Below are positions 46,423 through 56,589 of a stretch of 64,000 nucleotides of DNA, piece after piece; position 1 is the first letter of the stretch; every line of letters starts with the position of its first letter. The stretch covers positions 407,421 to 471,420 of the forward strand of contig RQSC01000028.1 in NCBI GenBank assembly GCA_013416795.1, in the 5' to 3' direction. The notes beneath the pieces were generated by a model. That model did not search any database, was not told the DNA's origin, and saw nothing but the letters and a program-made list of their open reading frames with translations. Source of the DNA: Prasinococcaceae sp. CCMP 1430 (lineage: Eukaryota; Prasinodermophyta; Palmophyllophyceae; Prasinococcales; Prasinococcaceae). Position numbers and translations under genes: made by a program.

Positions 46423-47688
46423 ATGGCGGGGCGCATGGCGCGCGCGGCGCCGCTGGCTCGCACAACGGCGGTGACAAGCCGCGGTGGCGGCTGTGCACGT
46501 GGCAGGGGAGTGGCAGCGCGCGGCGTGTCGGTGCGGCGGCGCGCGGTCGCGCGCGCAACAGCGCACCTCGCGCCGGTGAAGCTGACGGGCGTGGGCTCGG
46601 CCGTCCCCGAGGTGGTGATGACCAACGACGAGCTCGGCGAGTTTCTCGACACCTCCGACGAGTGGATCCGTCCGCGCACCGGCATCGCGCAGCGGCGGCT
46701 CCTCGGCACGGGCGAGACGATGACCGCGCTCGCGGCGGACGCTGTCGCGCACGCTCTCGAGATGTCCGGCTTGGAGGCGCACGAGCTCGACATGATCGTG
46801 CTCTGCACGTCCACGCCCGAGGACACATTTGGTGGCGCGGCGGCCGTGCAGGCGGCGGTTGGCGCGGGCAACGCGGTAGCGTACGACCTCACCGCCGCGT
46901 GCAGCGGCTTTGTGCTCGGTCTGGTCACAGCATGCAACCACATTCGCGTCGGCGGGCCCGTGCGTCGCGTCGCCGTCATCGGCGCCGACTCGTTGTCTCG
47001 CACGCTGGACTGGGATGACCGCAGCACGGCCATCCTCTTCGGCGACGGCTGCGGCGCTGTCATCGTCGAGCGCGCTGACGATGAGGACGCTGAGTGCGCG
47101 CTCCTCGGGTACGACATGCGCTCGGACGGCACGGGCAGTGACAACCTCCATTGCCGGTACGCCGGCGACGTGCGGGACATTGGGGCGGGGGGGGTGAGCG
47201 TGCACAACAAGGGCGAGTACAACTATCTGGCGATGAACGGGCAGGAAGTCTTCAAGTTCGCTGTGCGCGCGGTGCCACAGGTGGTGAACGGGGCGCTTGA
47301 GATGGCAGGGATGGTGAGGGCGCGGGAGGGCAGGCGCGCCGCGCGAGCTTGCCTTGCGGATGCACGCGCCGATGGCCTCGCGGAGTGCCGCGCTGACAGC
47401 TGCTGCGTGCCCACCCTCGCGCTCTCGCAGGACGCTGAGGAGATCGACTGGCTCGTGATGCACCAGGCGAATGCGCGCATTCTGGACTCGGCGGCGAAGA
47501 AGGTTGGCATTGATCCCGCCAAGGTCGCAAGCAACCTGGCCAAGTACGGCAACACGTCAGCCGCGTCGGTGCCGTTGGTGCTGGACGAGTACGTACGTAC
47601 GGGCAAGATCAAGCCGGGAGACGTGCTGGCGACTGCGGGCTTCGGGGCCGGGCTCACCTGGGCGTCCGCCCTGGTGCGGTGGGGTTGA
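46423..47688 (+). CDS. fabH: Beta-ketoacyl-ACP synthase III (KAS III / FabH), plastid type
   Basis: Two exons, 46423-47313 and 47431-47688, about 382 residues. The first 50 residues are Arg/Ala/Ser-rich, as expected for plastid targeting. The mature part starts at VKLTGVGSAVPEVVMTNDEL, with TSDEWIRPRTGI. Catalytic residues: Cys in DLTAACSGF (about 160), His in MHQANARI, Asn in GNTSAAS, and the C-terminal GFGAGLTWASALVRW. It starts plastid fatty acid synthesis by condensing acetyl-CoA with malonyl-ACP. The 117-nt intron (47314-47430, GTGAGG...CTCTCGCAG) is a multiple of three without a stop. It was removed because the family reads EMAGM joined to DAEEIDWLVMH. An in-frame extension upstream (to 46072) runs through the poly-G tract and was rejected. 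Confidence 0.92.
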   Translation: MAGRMARAAPLARTTAVTSRGGGCARGRGVAARGVSVRRRAVARATAHLAPVKLTGVGSAVPEVVMTNDELGEFLDTSDEWIRPRTGIAQRRLLGTGETMTALAADAVAHALEMSGLEAHELDMIVLCTSTPEDTFGGAAAVQAAVGAGNAVAYDLTAACSGFVLGLVTACNHIRVGGPVRRVAVIGADSLSRTLDWDDRSTAILFGDGCGAVIVERADDEDAECALLGYDMRSDGTGSDNLHCRYAGDVRDIGAGGVSVHNKGEYNYLAMNGQEVFKFAVRAVPQVVNGALEMAGMVRAREGRRAARACLADARADGLAECRADSCCVPTLALSQDAEEIDWLVMHQANARILDSAAKKVGIDPAKVASNLAKYGNTSAASVPLVLDEYVRTGKIKPGDVLATAGFGAGLTWASALVRWG

Positions 47689-47926
47689 TGATCATATTTT
47701 CACGTAAATGGGTATCACCTACTCGCTCTTGCATGGCTGGGCTTGAACGCTCTCGCAGTGCGCGCCATCTTTGCTGCGCTGCTGCCCCTACCACCGCGAG
47801 CGCGCGCCTGCATAATAGAAACGATAGATCGATGCCAAGTGGTGCGTGTGGCAACATGGTGCATGGGAAACAAGTGTACTCAGTGCGGTTCATGCGCAAT
47901 CAATCAGTCACTGTACGGGGGTTGCA

Positions 47927-48895
47927 TCACTCGCACCAACGCTCGGCAGTGTCTTCCGGGCACGGCTCAGCATCGGCCGGGCATTGCGGCGGCGGGGGCC
48001 TGCCACCTGCCCAAGAAGACATGGGAAACCAATCACCACTCACGATGCGTGGTGCTGCCACGGCAGTTGCGGCAATCGTTGGGGTTCTCCAGGCTCTGTA
48101 GGCGAGGACGTCACGGCACGACGCCGACGCCAGCGCCAGTGGCTCTGACGGCGGCCTGTGCCAGGGTGCATGTCCCGTCTGCCCGTGCCGGTGCTGCCGC
48201 AGCGGGAGAGACGGCAGCGGAGGTTCAGACTCGAGTGCAGACAACTCCGGTGCTTGCCACCGCCTCATGGTCGCCGCCGCCTGACGAATGACTTTTAACG
48301 ACGGGGTGGGAGGCAGCGGCGTGATCTTCCCTCGATGCCAGCCAGCACACCCAGAGCTGTCTATGAGATGGCTCGTGCCTTGATCAGCGGTGGGGGAGAA
48401 CGATAGGTACGCCGCGCACGCCTGCGGGCCCTTGTCGACAGGAGGTACGGCGGCAGTCCGCCCCGCGTCTGACGCATCGCCGAGGCACGGTGCCATCGGT
48501 ATGTCCCTCGCGTCCCCGCCAATTCGCATGCCGCACACAAGATCAGCTCCTGCATGCATGCGCCTCGCCTGCTGCGGCGGCGGAGTCGAGGGGACGAGGC
48601 GCCGCGCCGCGCTACGAGCGGCAAAGAGCTGCGCCTGCGGGGCAGGCAGCGGCGACATTGCCGTCGGCCCCAGGCCGAGACCAGCTAGTGCCTTCGAGTC
48701 CGCGCGTGCCCTGCGCGCGTGCCCGACGCTGCGGGCACTCGCCCTCGGAGCAATATTGCTGGCAGCGTGAGCACTCGCCGCGTTCCCGCTGTTGCCGCCG
48801 TGGAGCCGCCTAGGGCCCATCCGTTGGGAGCGCACGGTCGGGCCGAGCACGCACGCGGCATCCATGCTCCGATAATGAACGAGACCAGCACCCAC
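47927..48895 (-). other. Unassigned open frame, possible 3' part of a gene
   Basis: A 322-codon frame rich in Ala, Pro and Arg, with no recognisable domain and no AUG at its 5' edge (it opens with GTG). It lies on the same strand as, and just downstream of, the CCCH zinc-finger exons and could be a distal exon, but I find no in-phase splice junction of reasonable intron length. It may be a composition artefact. Confidence 0.25.
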
Positions 48896-48960
48896 ATCCT
48901 GCCGGTCCCTTTAGTTGTGACACGGGCTCCTGGTGGCGGCCTTCGTAGAGGCCGTGTGCA

Positions 48961-49653
48961 CTAGCGCCCGTATCTTCCGATGAATTGCTCGTCTTGGCCT
49001 TGATCCTCGACGCCTTGCTGGTCGTCGTTGCTTTGCCGCCCTTGCTGCGGCGTTTGGCCCCGTCGCTGCCAGGCTTGCCACCCTGCAAAGGAGTGGAGTG
49101 AGGGGAGAATGCAAAGCGTACGTCCACGTGTGGCCCCGGATCGCACGAGCCCAGCAAGCTGCGGTGTCAGCGAGTGCGCTCTGGTATCCTACGTTTGTTC
49201 CGACACGCACGCACGACAACGGGTGACCTGTCGCACTACGTGGCGAAGGTTGCTTCACCTGTCAGAGAGATGGCGCAATATCCACTCACTGGATTTCTGT
49301 CATGCCAATCGGCAGCACGCAAGTGCGCGCGCTTGCGCTCGCGCGCGCCGTCCCTTCTTGATGCAGACGACATCGTGCCTGAACCAGCAGAGGCTGCCCT
49401 TGGGACACGCTCCCTTGTCGCGCATGTGCGTGCACACCTCGCGACCGACGCGCTCAGGGTAGGCATTGCCCAACGCTGACGAGTGCGAGCGTACCCACTC
49501 GAGACGATCGTCCTCGGTCTCCAGCCACTCGGCAGGCACACCTCTGCGCGCATTCGCCGCCGCACGGTTGCGTGCGCGAGCCGCGGACTCATTGGTGTCG
49601 CTCGCGCCGACGGGATCCCCCGTAGGATGGGACAATGACAGCCCTGCGCTCAT
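48961..49653 (-). CDS. CCCH-type zinc-finger protein (exon borders partly unresolved)
   Basis: The first exon starts at AUG 49653 (MSAGLSLSHPTGDPVG) and runs through LETEDDRLEWVRSHSSALGN to a single C-x8-C-x5-C-x3-H finger: CTHMRDKGACPKGSLCWFRH. CCCH fingers usually bind RNA. After the finger no strong donor is present (GTCGTC or GTGCTG only), so the exon end, roughly 49340-49370, is uncertain. A good acceptor, CTCCTTTGCAG, precedes 49082. In one frame the next exon is Gln-rich and stops at 48961 (DEQFIGRYGR); in another it is Lys/Ser-rich and remains open. Product length would be about 140 residues in the short version. Confidence 0.6.
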
Positions 49654-50786
49654 TGCGGTCGTGAGCGAGGAGCCGCCTGCCCTTGTGCCAGGCTTGTGGT
49701 GCCAATGCGGTGGCCACCAGAGCCGTCCAGGAGGGCGTTCTACGCGACGTCGGGGGGCACGCTGCCTATGCTGCCAGGCGCAAGAGGTGCGCACCCAGGC
49801 CCCGCCGCGCGCGCGCGGTGTGGCCGCACAGGGGATGGCGAGCGCAATGCTAGCTACTCGGCAGGGCACGGCCGTGCCGTCGCCCGGCGACGGACGCAGT
49901 CGCTGCGAAAGCGAAACATCGAAACACTCCGAATGTCATACGCAGCGGCATGCGTCTCGTGCACGTGCGTTTGCACGAGCGCGCGGCGACGACGCCTCCG
50001 GCGCCCAAGAGGAGTTTTGCTGGTAGAAACACTCATCAATCAATCAATGCATCGATCACATGCGCGTGCGCGAGCTCGATCGCAGCACACGCAATCATTG
50101 GGCGAGAGTGCGCCGAGAGACGGGGTCCATGTCAACATCACGTGGGACGCGGTCGAGATGACGTTTCGCGAGGTGCCGATGGGGCCGCCGTGCGGGGCCG
50201 CCGCCGCCGCAGATACGCCCGCTGCGTGCTGTGCTGATGCAGATCGCGCCCGAGAAATTCGGTGGCCTCCCATTGCACCTGTAGAAGACGTCATGTTTCG
50301 ATGGTTTGAGGCCGCGAGTCGTGCGGCATCCCAGCGGCGCACAAAGAGTTGCGCTCCCGGCCGGAGGCGCAGAGGGCACGGAAGGGTGGGATGCGGCGCG
50401 GCACGGGCCCGCCCCTGGCGAGAACTTCGGCCGTCCGTTTCCGCTGGCACTCAGGGCAAAGTTGGCCGCAGAGGAGGTCACACCATCACACGGCGCAGCG
50501 AGCTGCTGCGCGGACGAGCAGTCCGTGGGCACCTCCGCGGGTGGCACCAGCACACCCATCACTGCTACACTGTGTCGTACGAGTGCGCTCGCACGTCATG
50601 CGCGCCCGCTCAGCTGTTCGGTATTTCATATCGATACAAATTCGAACATTTACATACCTCGAGGTACTGCTTCGGACGCGCATGTGTGCACGCCGTAGCG
50701 CGTCCGCACGTGCAAGCGTGGCAAACGGCCGCGCCGTTGCGCGCACCCCGGGCGCACTGGCCACGCCCAGCAGGTTCGCGGGGTGC
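49654..50786. other. Intergenic region between sulfite oxidase 3' end and CCCH gene
   Basis: 1.1 kb. No motif-bearing frame. It includes CAATCAATCAATGCATCGAT-type short repeats near 50036-50056. It is the likely CCCH promoter plus sulfite oxidase 3' flank. Confidence 0.5.
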
Positions 50787-52442
50787 TCAGCCACCCTTGC
50801 CAGGAAGGACGAGGTCGATGCTGTGCCATGAGTTGGTCAACAAGCCGCGCATGTTCCACACATCTGCCGCCGTAGATGGCTGGGTGTTGTGTTCGTCGTC
50901 GAGCGCGCGCACCCGAAGGCGCAACGGCGTCGCCTCGCCACCCGCCGCCCGCTGCGCCGACTCGGGGATCGGTACGCTCGCCTTCCATAGAGTCCACGCG
51001 TATGTGCGCCCCGCGCTCTTCTGGGGCCGGTCCAGCTCGGCCTGTGTCCAGTTCTCGCCATCGAAGGATACGTCCACTCGCAGGATGCCTCTACCACCGC
51101 CAGCGAAGGCGTAGCCCGCGCACGCGACCTCGCCGTCGCGTGGGCTCACCGTCGCCCCGGGTACGGGCGAGGTGATCGCGCTCTGCAAGGGCGTGTCCTG
51201 AATAGGGATTGCGTGCTTCGCGCCCTGGGCGAGGTTGTCGAAGGAGGTGTTCGGCGGGTAGATCTTGTAGTCCTGCCGTTGCCAGAAGGACTCAGATTCT
51301 TCGTCCGCGACCTCGAGAGAGGCGACCCACTTGACAGAGCGTGCACCCGTCACGCCGGGCACGATCACGCGCACCGGTGCGCCGTGATCGCGCGGCATGG
51401 GCTCACCGTTCATCTCGTACGCCAGCACGGCCGAGCCGTCACGCAGAGCGCGCCGGGCGGGCACCGAGCTGCCGTATGGGTCGCCTGAAGGGTCGAGATC
51501 CATTCCCTCGAAGCGCACGTGCGCCTCTCCTTCGCCGGTCGCGAGCGCCTCGACATCGATCCCCGCGGCCTCCAGCACGTCGCGCAGGCGCGCGCCGCCC
51601 CACACCGCGTTCGAGATGGCACCCACGCCCCAGTTGATGCCCTTGGTGGGCTTCACCTCGTTCGCCGAGGAGCGGCGGTTGCCCGTGCATTGCATCGTCG
51701 CCTCCACTTCCACCTTAGGAAACTTCTTGAGGTCGTCCAGAGACAGCTCGAGCGTCCCGGAGCTTGCACCAGCTCGCGTGTCGCCCACGCTGAGCACGTA
51801 GTCCTTCTCATCCACCAGGGGCACCGGCATGTGGTGACGAATGAAGAAGAGCGGGATGGGCGTGATGCGTGCGTCAGCCAGCGTCGCCGCAGGCGACTCG
51901 GCATTGAATGGCTTCGGTGACTGCACGACCAGCGCCGGGTGGCGCGGCGGGTCCTCCGCGTATGGGTCGTCGATGTCGGCGATGGCCGCGGCCGCGGCCG
52001 CGTCCTGCCGCAGGTTTCCAATCCGTAGCGTCTCGAGCAACTGGAGCGTCGCCAGCTTGCCGTGAGGCTCGGCGAAGAGCGCCCAGAACGGCTCGAGTGC
52101 TCCGCCGGCTGCGAGCATGATCTTCTCCGAGCCGCCGGGGTGGCCCTTCGCGAACTCGGTTATGTCATACACTCCCTGGCCGTACGAGACCCACACGCCT
52201 GACTTTGGCTCTGAGTGCGTCGACACATCGGCGGCGGTGTACTCGGGCAAGTCCTCGCGGCGAGAGGCGTATCCGGGCGCAGCCGACGCGGGATGCGCGT
52301 CGCAAGGCGCCGCGCCGGCGTCCGCCCTCAGGACTGCGCCTCTTGCTCGGAGCGCGTCGAATGCGAGCGGCGCGTGCCCCGACGCCCACGCTGCGAGGCC
52401 AGCTCCCACAGCGGCAGCAGCCGCCGCACCGAGCGCCGCCAT
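50787..52442 (-). CDS. Sulfite oxidase with N-terminal cytochrome b5 domain
   Basis: Single exon, 551 residues from the first AUG (52442). The first 35 residues are an Ala-rich hydrophobic segment suggesting organelle targeting. Residues about 65-145 are a cytochrome b5 domain with heme His in KGHPGGSEKI (about 101) and a second His in AEPHGKL (about 127). The molybdopterin domain follows, with the Mo-ligating Cys in EATMQCTGNRR (about 252), KGINWGVGAISNAVWGG, and GAPVRVIVPGVTGARSVKW. The C-terminal dimerisation domain has GYAFAGGGRGILRVDVSFD. It oxidises sulfite to sulfate and passes electrons through heme to cytochrome c. The heme layout is the animal mitochondrial type, not the heme-free plant peroxisomal type. 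The start region diverges from the gene at 53106. Confidence 0.93.
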   Translation of the reverse strand: MAALGAAAAAAVGAGLAAWASGHAPLAFDALRARGAVLRADAGAAPCDAHPASAAPGYASRREDLPEYTAADVSTHSEPKSGVWVSYGQGVYDITEFAKGHPGGSEKIMLAAGGALEPFWALFAEPHGKLATLQLLETLRIGNLRQDAAAAAAIADIDDPYAEDPPRHPALVVQSPKPFNAESPAATLADARITPIPLFFIRHHMPVPLVDEKDYVLSVGDTRAGASSGTLELSLDDLKKFPKVEVEATMQCTGNRRSSANEVKPTKGINWGVGAISNAVWGGARLRDVLEAAGIDVEALATGEGEAHVRFEGMDLDPSGDPYGSSVPARRALRDGSAVLAYEMNGEPMPRDHGAPVRVIVPGVTGARSVKWVASLEVADEESESFWQRQDYKIYPPNTSFDNLAQGAKHAIPIQDTPLQSAITSPVPGATVSPRDGEVACAGYAFAGGGRGILRVDVSFDGENWTQAELDRPQKSAGRTYAWTLWKASVPIPESAQRAAGGEATPLRLRVRALDDEHNTQPSTAADVWNMRGLLTNSWHSIDLVLPGKGG

Positions 52443-53105
52443 CGCCACCTCGGCCTAGACACCCTTCGAGCGCAGCTGGTTGGGGGCGGGAAGGGGGGAG
52501 GGAAGGGGGGGGGAGTCGAGCGTTATCCGCTCGCCCTCTGCCGCCGCGCAGCCCGCGCGCGCGCACTCGCGCCCCACATCAAACCACATCCCACGCGGCG
52601 CTCATTGCACGATAGGGTTTACAAAATTACCCCAACTCCTCAACCCTAACATCTATGCGCGCGCGCGCGCCCTGGCGCGTGCGCACTCGGGGCGCTTTTT
52701 TTTTTTTTTTTGATGGGATGCATGGCGGCGCGCCCGCGCCGGCCGAGGCGGTTTGCAGTGCGACGGGCGCGTTTTTTTTTCTTTTCCTTTTTCCATGCGA
52801 TGGCCGGGCGCTCACGCATCCGCGTCCCGCCTTTCTTTCCATCCCCGCACTTCAGCCCCTTTGTTCGCCTTCGTACGACCCGAAATGACGGAGGAGGCTA
52901 TTTCAACCGGCTCCCCCCCCTTTTTTAAAAAATTTGCCGCCAAAAACCGGCGTCGCCCGGCCGGCGGCCGGGGCCGGCGGCCCTGCGGCGGGGGGCGCGG
53001 GGCAGCGCGCGTGCGGTTTGACGTACGAGCACGGCGCTGATAAGCTCGCCCGTGGGTATATTTAACATCACTTTCAGAGTATTTGTGGTTGTTGGATGTA
53101 TTTTG
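52443..53105. other. Divergent intergenic region with poly-T runs and TATA-like site
   Basis: It contains two T-runs, about 52697-52711 and 52774-52790, and an AT-rich stretch 53055-53105 with TATATTTA near 53057. This is the only clear TATA-like sequence I see just upstream of a start in the window. No gene is supported. Confidence 0.5.
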
Positions 53106-54770
53106 ATGGTGCGTACCCAATCCGCGCGGCGATTGCACCGCGCGCGCCGGCGCGCGGGCCCGACTCCGGCCGCACGCATGACGCAGCGCACGGACGTGGC
53201 GCTGGCGTCGCTGGCGGAGGCGTCTCGCGAGGCGTTGCTGGACCTACTGGCCGAGAACGCCGACTCGGTTGCCGTCGAGGAGCTTGCGGACGGAGATGCA
53301 GCCACGAAAGTTCCCACGGAGGCCACCGACGGCGCGCCGGCGCCGCGCGGCGAGGACGTCGACGCTGACGAGGAGTACTCCGACGCGAGCGGGTACATCC
53401 TCGAGGAGAGCGACGAAGAAAGCGTCGTGGATATGGCGCAGCCGCAGGAGGATGCGGGCGCGGGCGTGCAGCAGCAGGAGAGGAATGGCCCAGACGAGGG
53501 CACAGAGGCGCCCGCAGCTGCGGTAGATGGCGCGGAGCGCTCCCTGGCGGCCGTGTGCGGCTACAAGGGCGTGGTGCCAGTGCCGGGCGTGAGGCCGGTG
53601 CCCACTCCCGCCGCTGTCGGACGCGGCAAAGGAAGCAAGCCGCGCCAGCTCGAGTCGGACTCGCGGCTTCTCGCTCCCACCCTGAGCGCGAAGATTAGGG
53701 CGCAAGAAAACACGAGGGGCGGCGCACGTGGCGACGGCACGGACGCCGCAGCAGCCACGCTGGTCGCGCTCACGCTCGAGGGCGCCAGCGAGGCTTCGGA
53801 GGGTAGCATCAAGCTGCCAGCGCTCGCACAACGCGTGCTCGACCGCCACCCCACCCTTGTGGCTCGACTGAGCGCGTCCGCCGCTGCTACCGCGCGCAAG
53901 CGTCCCTCTGCATGGGCAATTCGCGCGGCCGAGGACTTGTACGACGACCGCTACGCCGCGGAGGTTGCCGACCTCGAGGGTGCGGGTGCGGCAGCAGCGC
54001 GCTCGGCGTCCGAGGCCGGGGCAGTCAGCTCCGCGCCCATGGTTGCGTTCGTGAGGCGGCGCGCCAAGAAGGCCTTCGGCGTCCGCGCGCTGTGGGAGCG
54101 CCACGTGTGGGAGCTCGCGCTCAGCATGGAAACCCTCGCGAATGGTCCGCCGGGTGCCGAGGCAGACGCAGCCTCGCTGTTCTTTCAACTGTGGCACCCC
54201 GACACGCCGCGCGAGGCAATCACGTTCTTCCTGTTCGCCAGGCAGCACCTGCTGCGCACGCTGAGCCGCGCGGTGTCGCCCGTGCGCACTCGTCCTGCCA
54301 GCGGAGGCGCACGCACGGGGGCATCGGGTGTTCCGGTGGCGCAGGGCGGGGGTGCGGCGCTGCTGCTCGCGCGGCCATCGTTGCGCTCCGAGGTTGCGGA
54401 GGGCGTCGTGGCTGCTTCGATGGGCTCCGCTCCCAGGCTCATGCGGGTGGTCATGCGATTGGTCAAGGGCAGCAGCGACCAGCCACGCGGCTACGCCGGT
54501 GGCAACCGTGGCGGGTACATGGGTAGCCACACGTTGCTGCGTCTGATGGTGTCAGCCTTTTTGGGCGTCGAGCCAGTGCACGGCCCCAGTGACGAGGCTA
54601 AAGCGGAGGAGGCATCGCCCAGCGCGTCCTCGCAGGGGCGTCATGAGACTGACGCGGCCGCGCACGCCGAGGGTGGGAACATTTCGCAGCACGAGACGGT
54701 GATGGGCGCAGTCTCGACTCAGGCCGGTGCCGTGCTCAAGGCGCTCGGCAATTGGGCGGTTGAAGCCTAG
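53106..54770 (+). CDS. Unrecognised acidic protein
   Basis: Single exon, 554 residues from AUG 53106, or 530 from AUG 53178 (MTQRTDVALASLAEASREAL). The first 25 residues of the longer form are very Arg-rich. The N-terminal 150 residues are acidic (EEYSDASGYILEESDEES). The middle is Ala-rich. A conserved-looking helical part runs from about 320: FVRRRAKKAFGVRALWERH, VWELALSMETLANG, SLFFQLWHPDTPREAITFF, LFARQHLLRTLSRA, and later GSHTLLRLMVSAFLGVEP. I do not recognise the family. The codon pattern and long continuous frame on one strand support that it is real. It faces the kinase gene 96 bp away, tail to tail. Confidence 0.65.
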   Translation: MVRTQSARRLHRARRRAGPTPAARMTQRTDVALASLAEASREALLDLLAENADSVAVEELADGDAATKVPTEATDGAPAPRGEDVDADEEYSDASGYILEESDEESVVDMAQPQEDAGAGVQQQERNGPDEGTEAPAAAVDGAERSLAAVCGYKGVVPVPGVRPVPTPAAVGRGKGSKPRQLESDSRLLAPTLSAKIRAQENTRGGARGDGTDAAAATLVALTLEGASEASEGSIKLPALAQRVLDRHPTLVARLSASAAATARKRPSAWAIRAAEDLYDDRYAAEVADLEGAGAAAARSASEAGAVSSAPMVAFVRRRAKKAFGVRALWERHVWELALSMETLANGPPGAEADAASLFFQLWHPDTPREAITFFLFARQHLLRTLSRAVSPVRTRPASGGARTGASGVPVAQGGGAALLLARPSLRSEVAEGVVAASMGSAPRLMRVVMRLVKGSSDQPRGYAGGNRGGYMGSHTLLRLMVSAFLGVEPVHGPSDEAKAEEASPSASSQGRHETDAAAHAEGGNISQHETVMGAVSTQAGAVLKALGNWAVEA

Positions 54771-54866
54771 GAGCAAACCAGCGAGCGCGCCACGTCGCGT
54801 ATAAATCGTCGTGCAATTAGTCCGATAGAGCGCCCCGGGCGGGACACAGGCATTGCGCACGCGCGG

Positions 54867-55949
54867 TCACATGTTCGGCACGTTCCGAAGTGCCGCGAGC
54901 ACCTCGAGCGCGGTGGGCCTCTCGCCTGGTGTATGCGCGGCGCAAGTCTCGATGATGTCACGCAGCTCGCGCGGACAGCTCAGCGGCTGGGGCGGGCGCT
55001 CACCGGCGCACACGCGTGTCTTTATGTCGGCAGGCTCGACTCCGTCCCACGGGCACTGTCGCGCCACGAGTTCCCACAGCACCATGCCCAACGCGTACAC
55101 GTCGCTCGCGGGAGAGGCCGCCACGCCCTGACTGAACATTTCGGGCTGCGCAAGTGCCCGCGTGCGTACGCGAGGTGTCAGCGCCCGCTTCCCGCACTCC
55201 TGGCAGCTCGCCGCCTCGAATCGGGGCCCATCGCGCTCGCGCGCCCACGCGCGCGAGCGAGGCGCGCGCGCCCGCACCGCCATGTACGCTGGTGTGCCCG
55301 CACCACGCTTCTTGCCAGACGCGAGGCCGAAATCGGCCAGTTTGCAGCGCCACGCGCGGTCGACGAGCACGTTTGCGGGTTTCAGGTCTTGATGCACCAC
55401 AGCGGGTTGCCTGTTGTGCAGGTACGCCAGCGCGCGGCAGATGTCCGAGCCGACTTCCTGCGCGGCAGCGCGGCGCCGCGGCAGCAGCACGCCGTGGGAG
55501 CGTCGTGTGTGTGTCGTGGTAAGTGCTCTTGGTATTGCACGGGGCACGACCCCACGCGCACGCTCAGTCACAGATGGGAGGCATGCGTGCGAGCTCACGC
55601 TCACCTTGATGCGCTTACGATCAACGTCGATCTGCGACGCGTGCAAGACCTCGTGCAGCGACTTGGGCAAGTACTCGAAGACGAGGCGCAGCTCTGACGG
55701 CGGCTCGGTGACAGCGCCGAGCAGCTGCACCACGTGCGGGTGGCGTAGGTCGCGCAGAGCGAGTAACTCATCGTCGAACTCCGCGCGCGCGGCCGCGGCG
55801 TCGTCGGCACCCGCGCCGAAGAATCGCTTCACCGCCACGGGTGTCGACAGCCACATGGCCCGGTGCACCGTGGAGTAAGCGCCACCGCCGACGCGCTCGC
55901 GCTCATCGAGCTCGGTCGCGTCGATCGCGAGGCGCGCGAGGGACGACAT
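54867..55949 (-). CDS. TKL/Raf-like protein kinase
   Basis: Three exons: 55949-55605, 55457-55278 and 55145-54867, 267 residues, almost only a kinase domain. Gly loop GGGAYSTVH, catalytic Lys in TPVAVKRF, FDDELLALRDLRHPHVVQLL, LRLVFEYLPKSL, catalytic loop VVHQDLKPANVLV, DFGLAS, GTPAYMA joined to PEMFSQG, DVYALGMVLWELVARQCPW and ERPTALEVLAAL. The motifs point to the TKL group (Raf/CTR1/SHKBP-like) with Ser/Thr specificity. HQD replaces HRD, so it is a non-RD kinase. Both introns (147 and 132 nt) are multiples of three with no in-frame stop; they were removed because the flanking pieces join conserved kinase motifs (KRIK/EVGSDICRALAYLH). It is divergent to CEP120, 640 bp apart. Confidence 0.9.
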   Translation of the reverse strand: MSSLARLAIDATELDERERVGGGAYSTVHRAMWLSTPVAVKRFFGAGADDAAAARAEFDDELLALRDLRHPHVVQLLGAVTEPPSELRLVFEYLPKSLHEVLHASQIDVDRKRIKVSVSSHACLPSVTERARGVVPRAIPRALTTTHTRRSHGVLLPRRRAAAQEVGSDICRALAYLHNRQPAVVHQDLKPANVLVDRAWRCKLADFGLASGKKRGAGTPAYMAVRARAPRSRAWARERDGPRFEAASCQECGKRALTPRVRTRALAQPEMFSQGVAASPASDVYALGMVLWELVARQCPWDGVEPADIKTRVCAGERPPQPLSCPRELRDIIETCAAHTPGERPTALEVLAALRNVPNM

Positions 55950-56589
55950 GCCCGCGCGCCCGCCCGCCCCGGATCTGCGGGCCGGCAGCCGGCCACGCAC
56001 ATGCGCCGCAGCGCGCACGCGCTGTGGCCCACCGCATCCCGCCTGCGCCCCCCCCTCCCGCCCCCTTCCAATCCCCGCGCCCCGCCCCTGCCGCACCGCC
56101 GCCCCTCCCTCCGCCCGCGGGGAGGCCGCCGTGCTTGCTGCGTGCGCCCCACATCGGGATCGAGGCGCGCCACCGCATTCATGGTTTTTCGAATTCGCGT
56201 GGTATCGTCGCCGGCGGCGCCAGCCTCGCTCGCGCGCGCGCGCGGCGCGCGCGCGCGCGCGCGGGGGAACCAGAACCGGAACCATTTCTTCTCCGCGCTT
56301 CTGTCTCGGCGATGCGGGTGCGGATTGAAAGACGCGGAAGCCGGGCATTTCGACGCGCGGGTGCGTGTCGCCCTTCGAGTTTTCGCGCGCGCGCGCGCGC
56401 GCGCGCCACACCGCGCGCGTGGTCGGGCGCGCGCGCGGAGACAGGGGGCAGCAGAGGCTCGCCTGGCCGGGGTCCCCGCGGCTTCGCCCGAGCGAGCAGA
56501 GGCAGGAAGAGGGGGCGCGGGCGAGCTCCGCCCCGCCTCCCCGAGCTCGCGCGACCGATGCCCGCGCGCGCGCGCGTGCCTGGGCCGGC
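55950..56589. other. Divergent intergenic region, kinase / CEP120
   Basis: 640 bp, extremely GC-rich with CG-dinucleotide runs near 56229-56262 and 56387-56406. It probably carries both promoters. No TATA-like site is seen. Confidence 0.5.
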
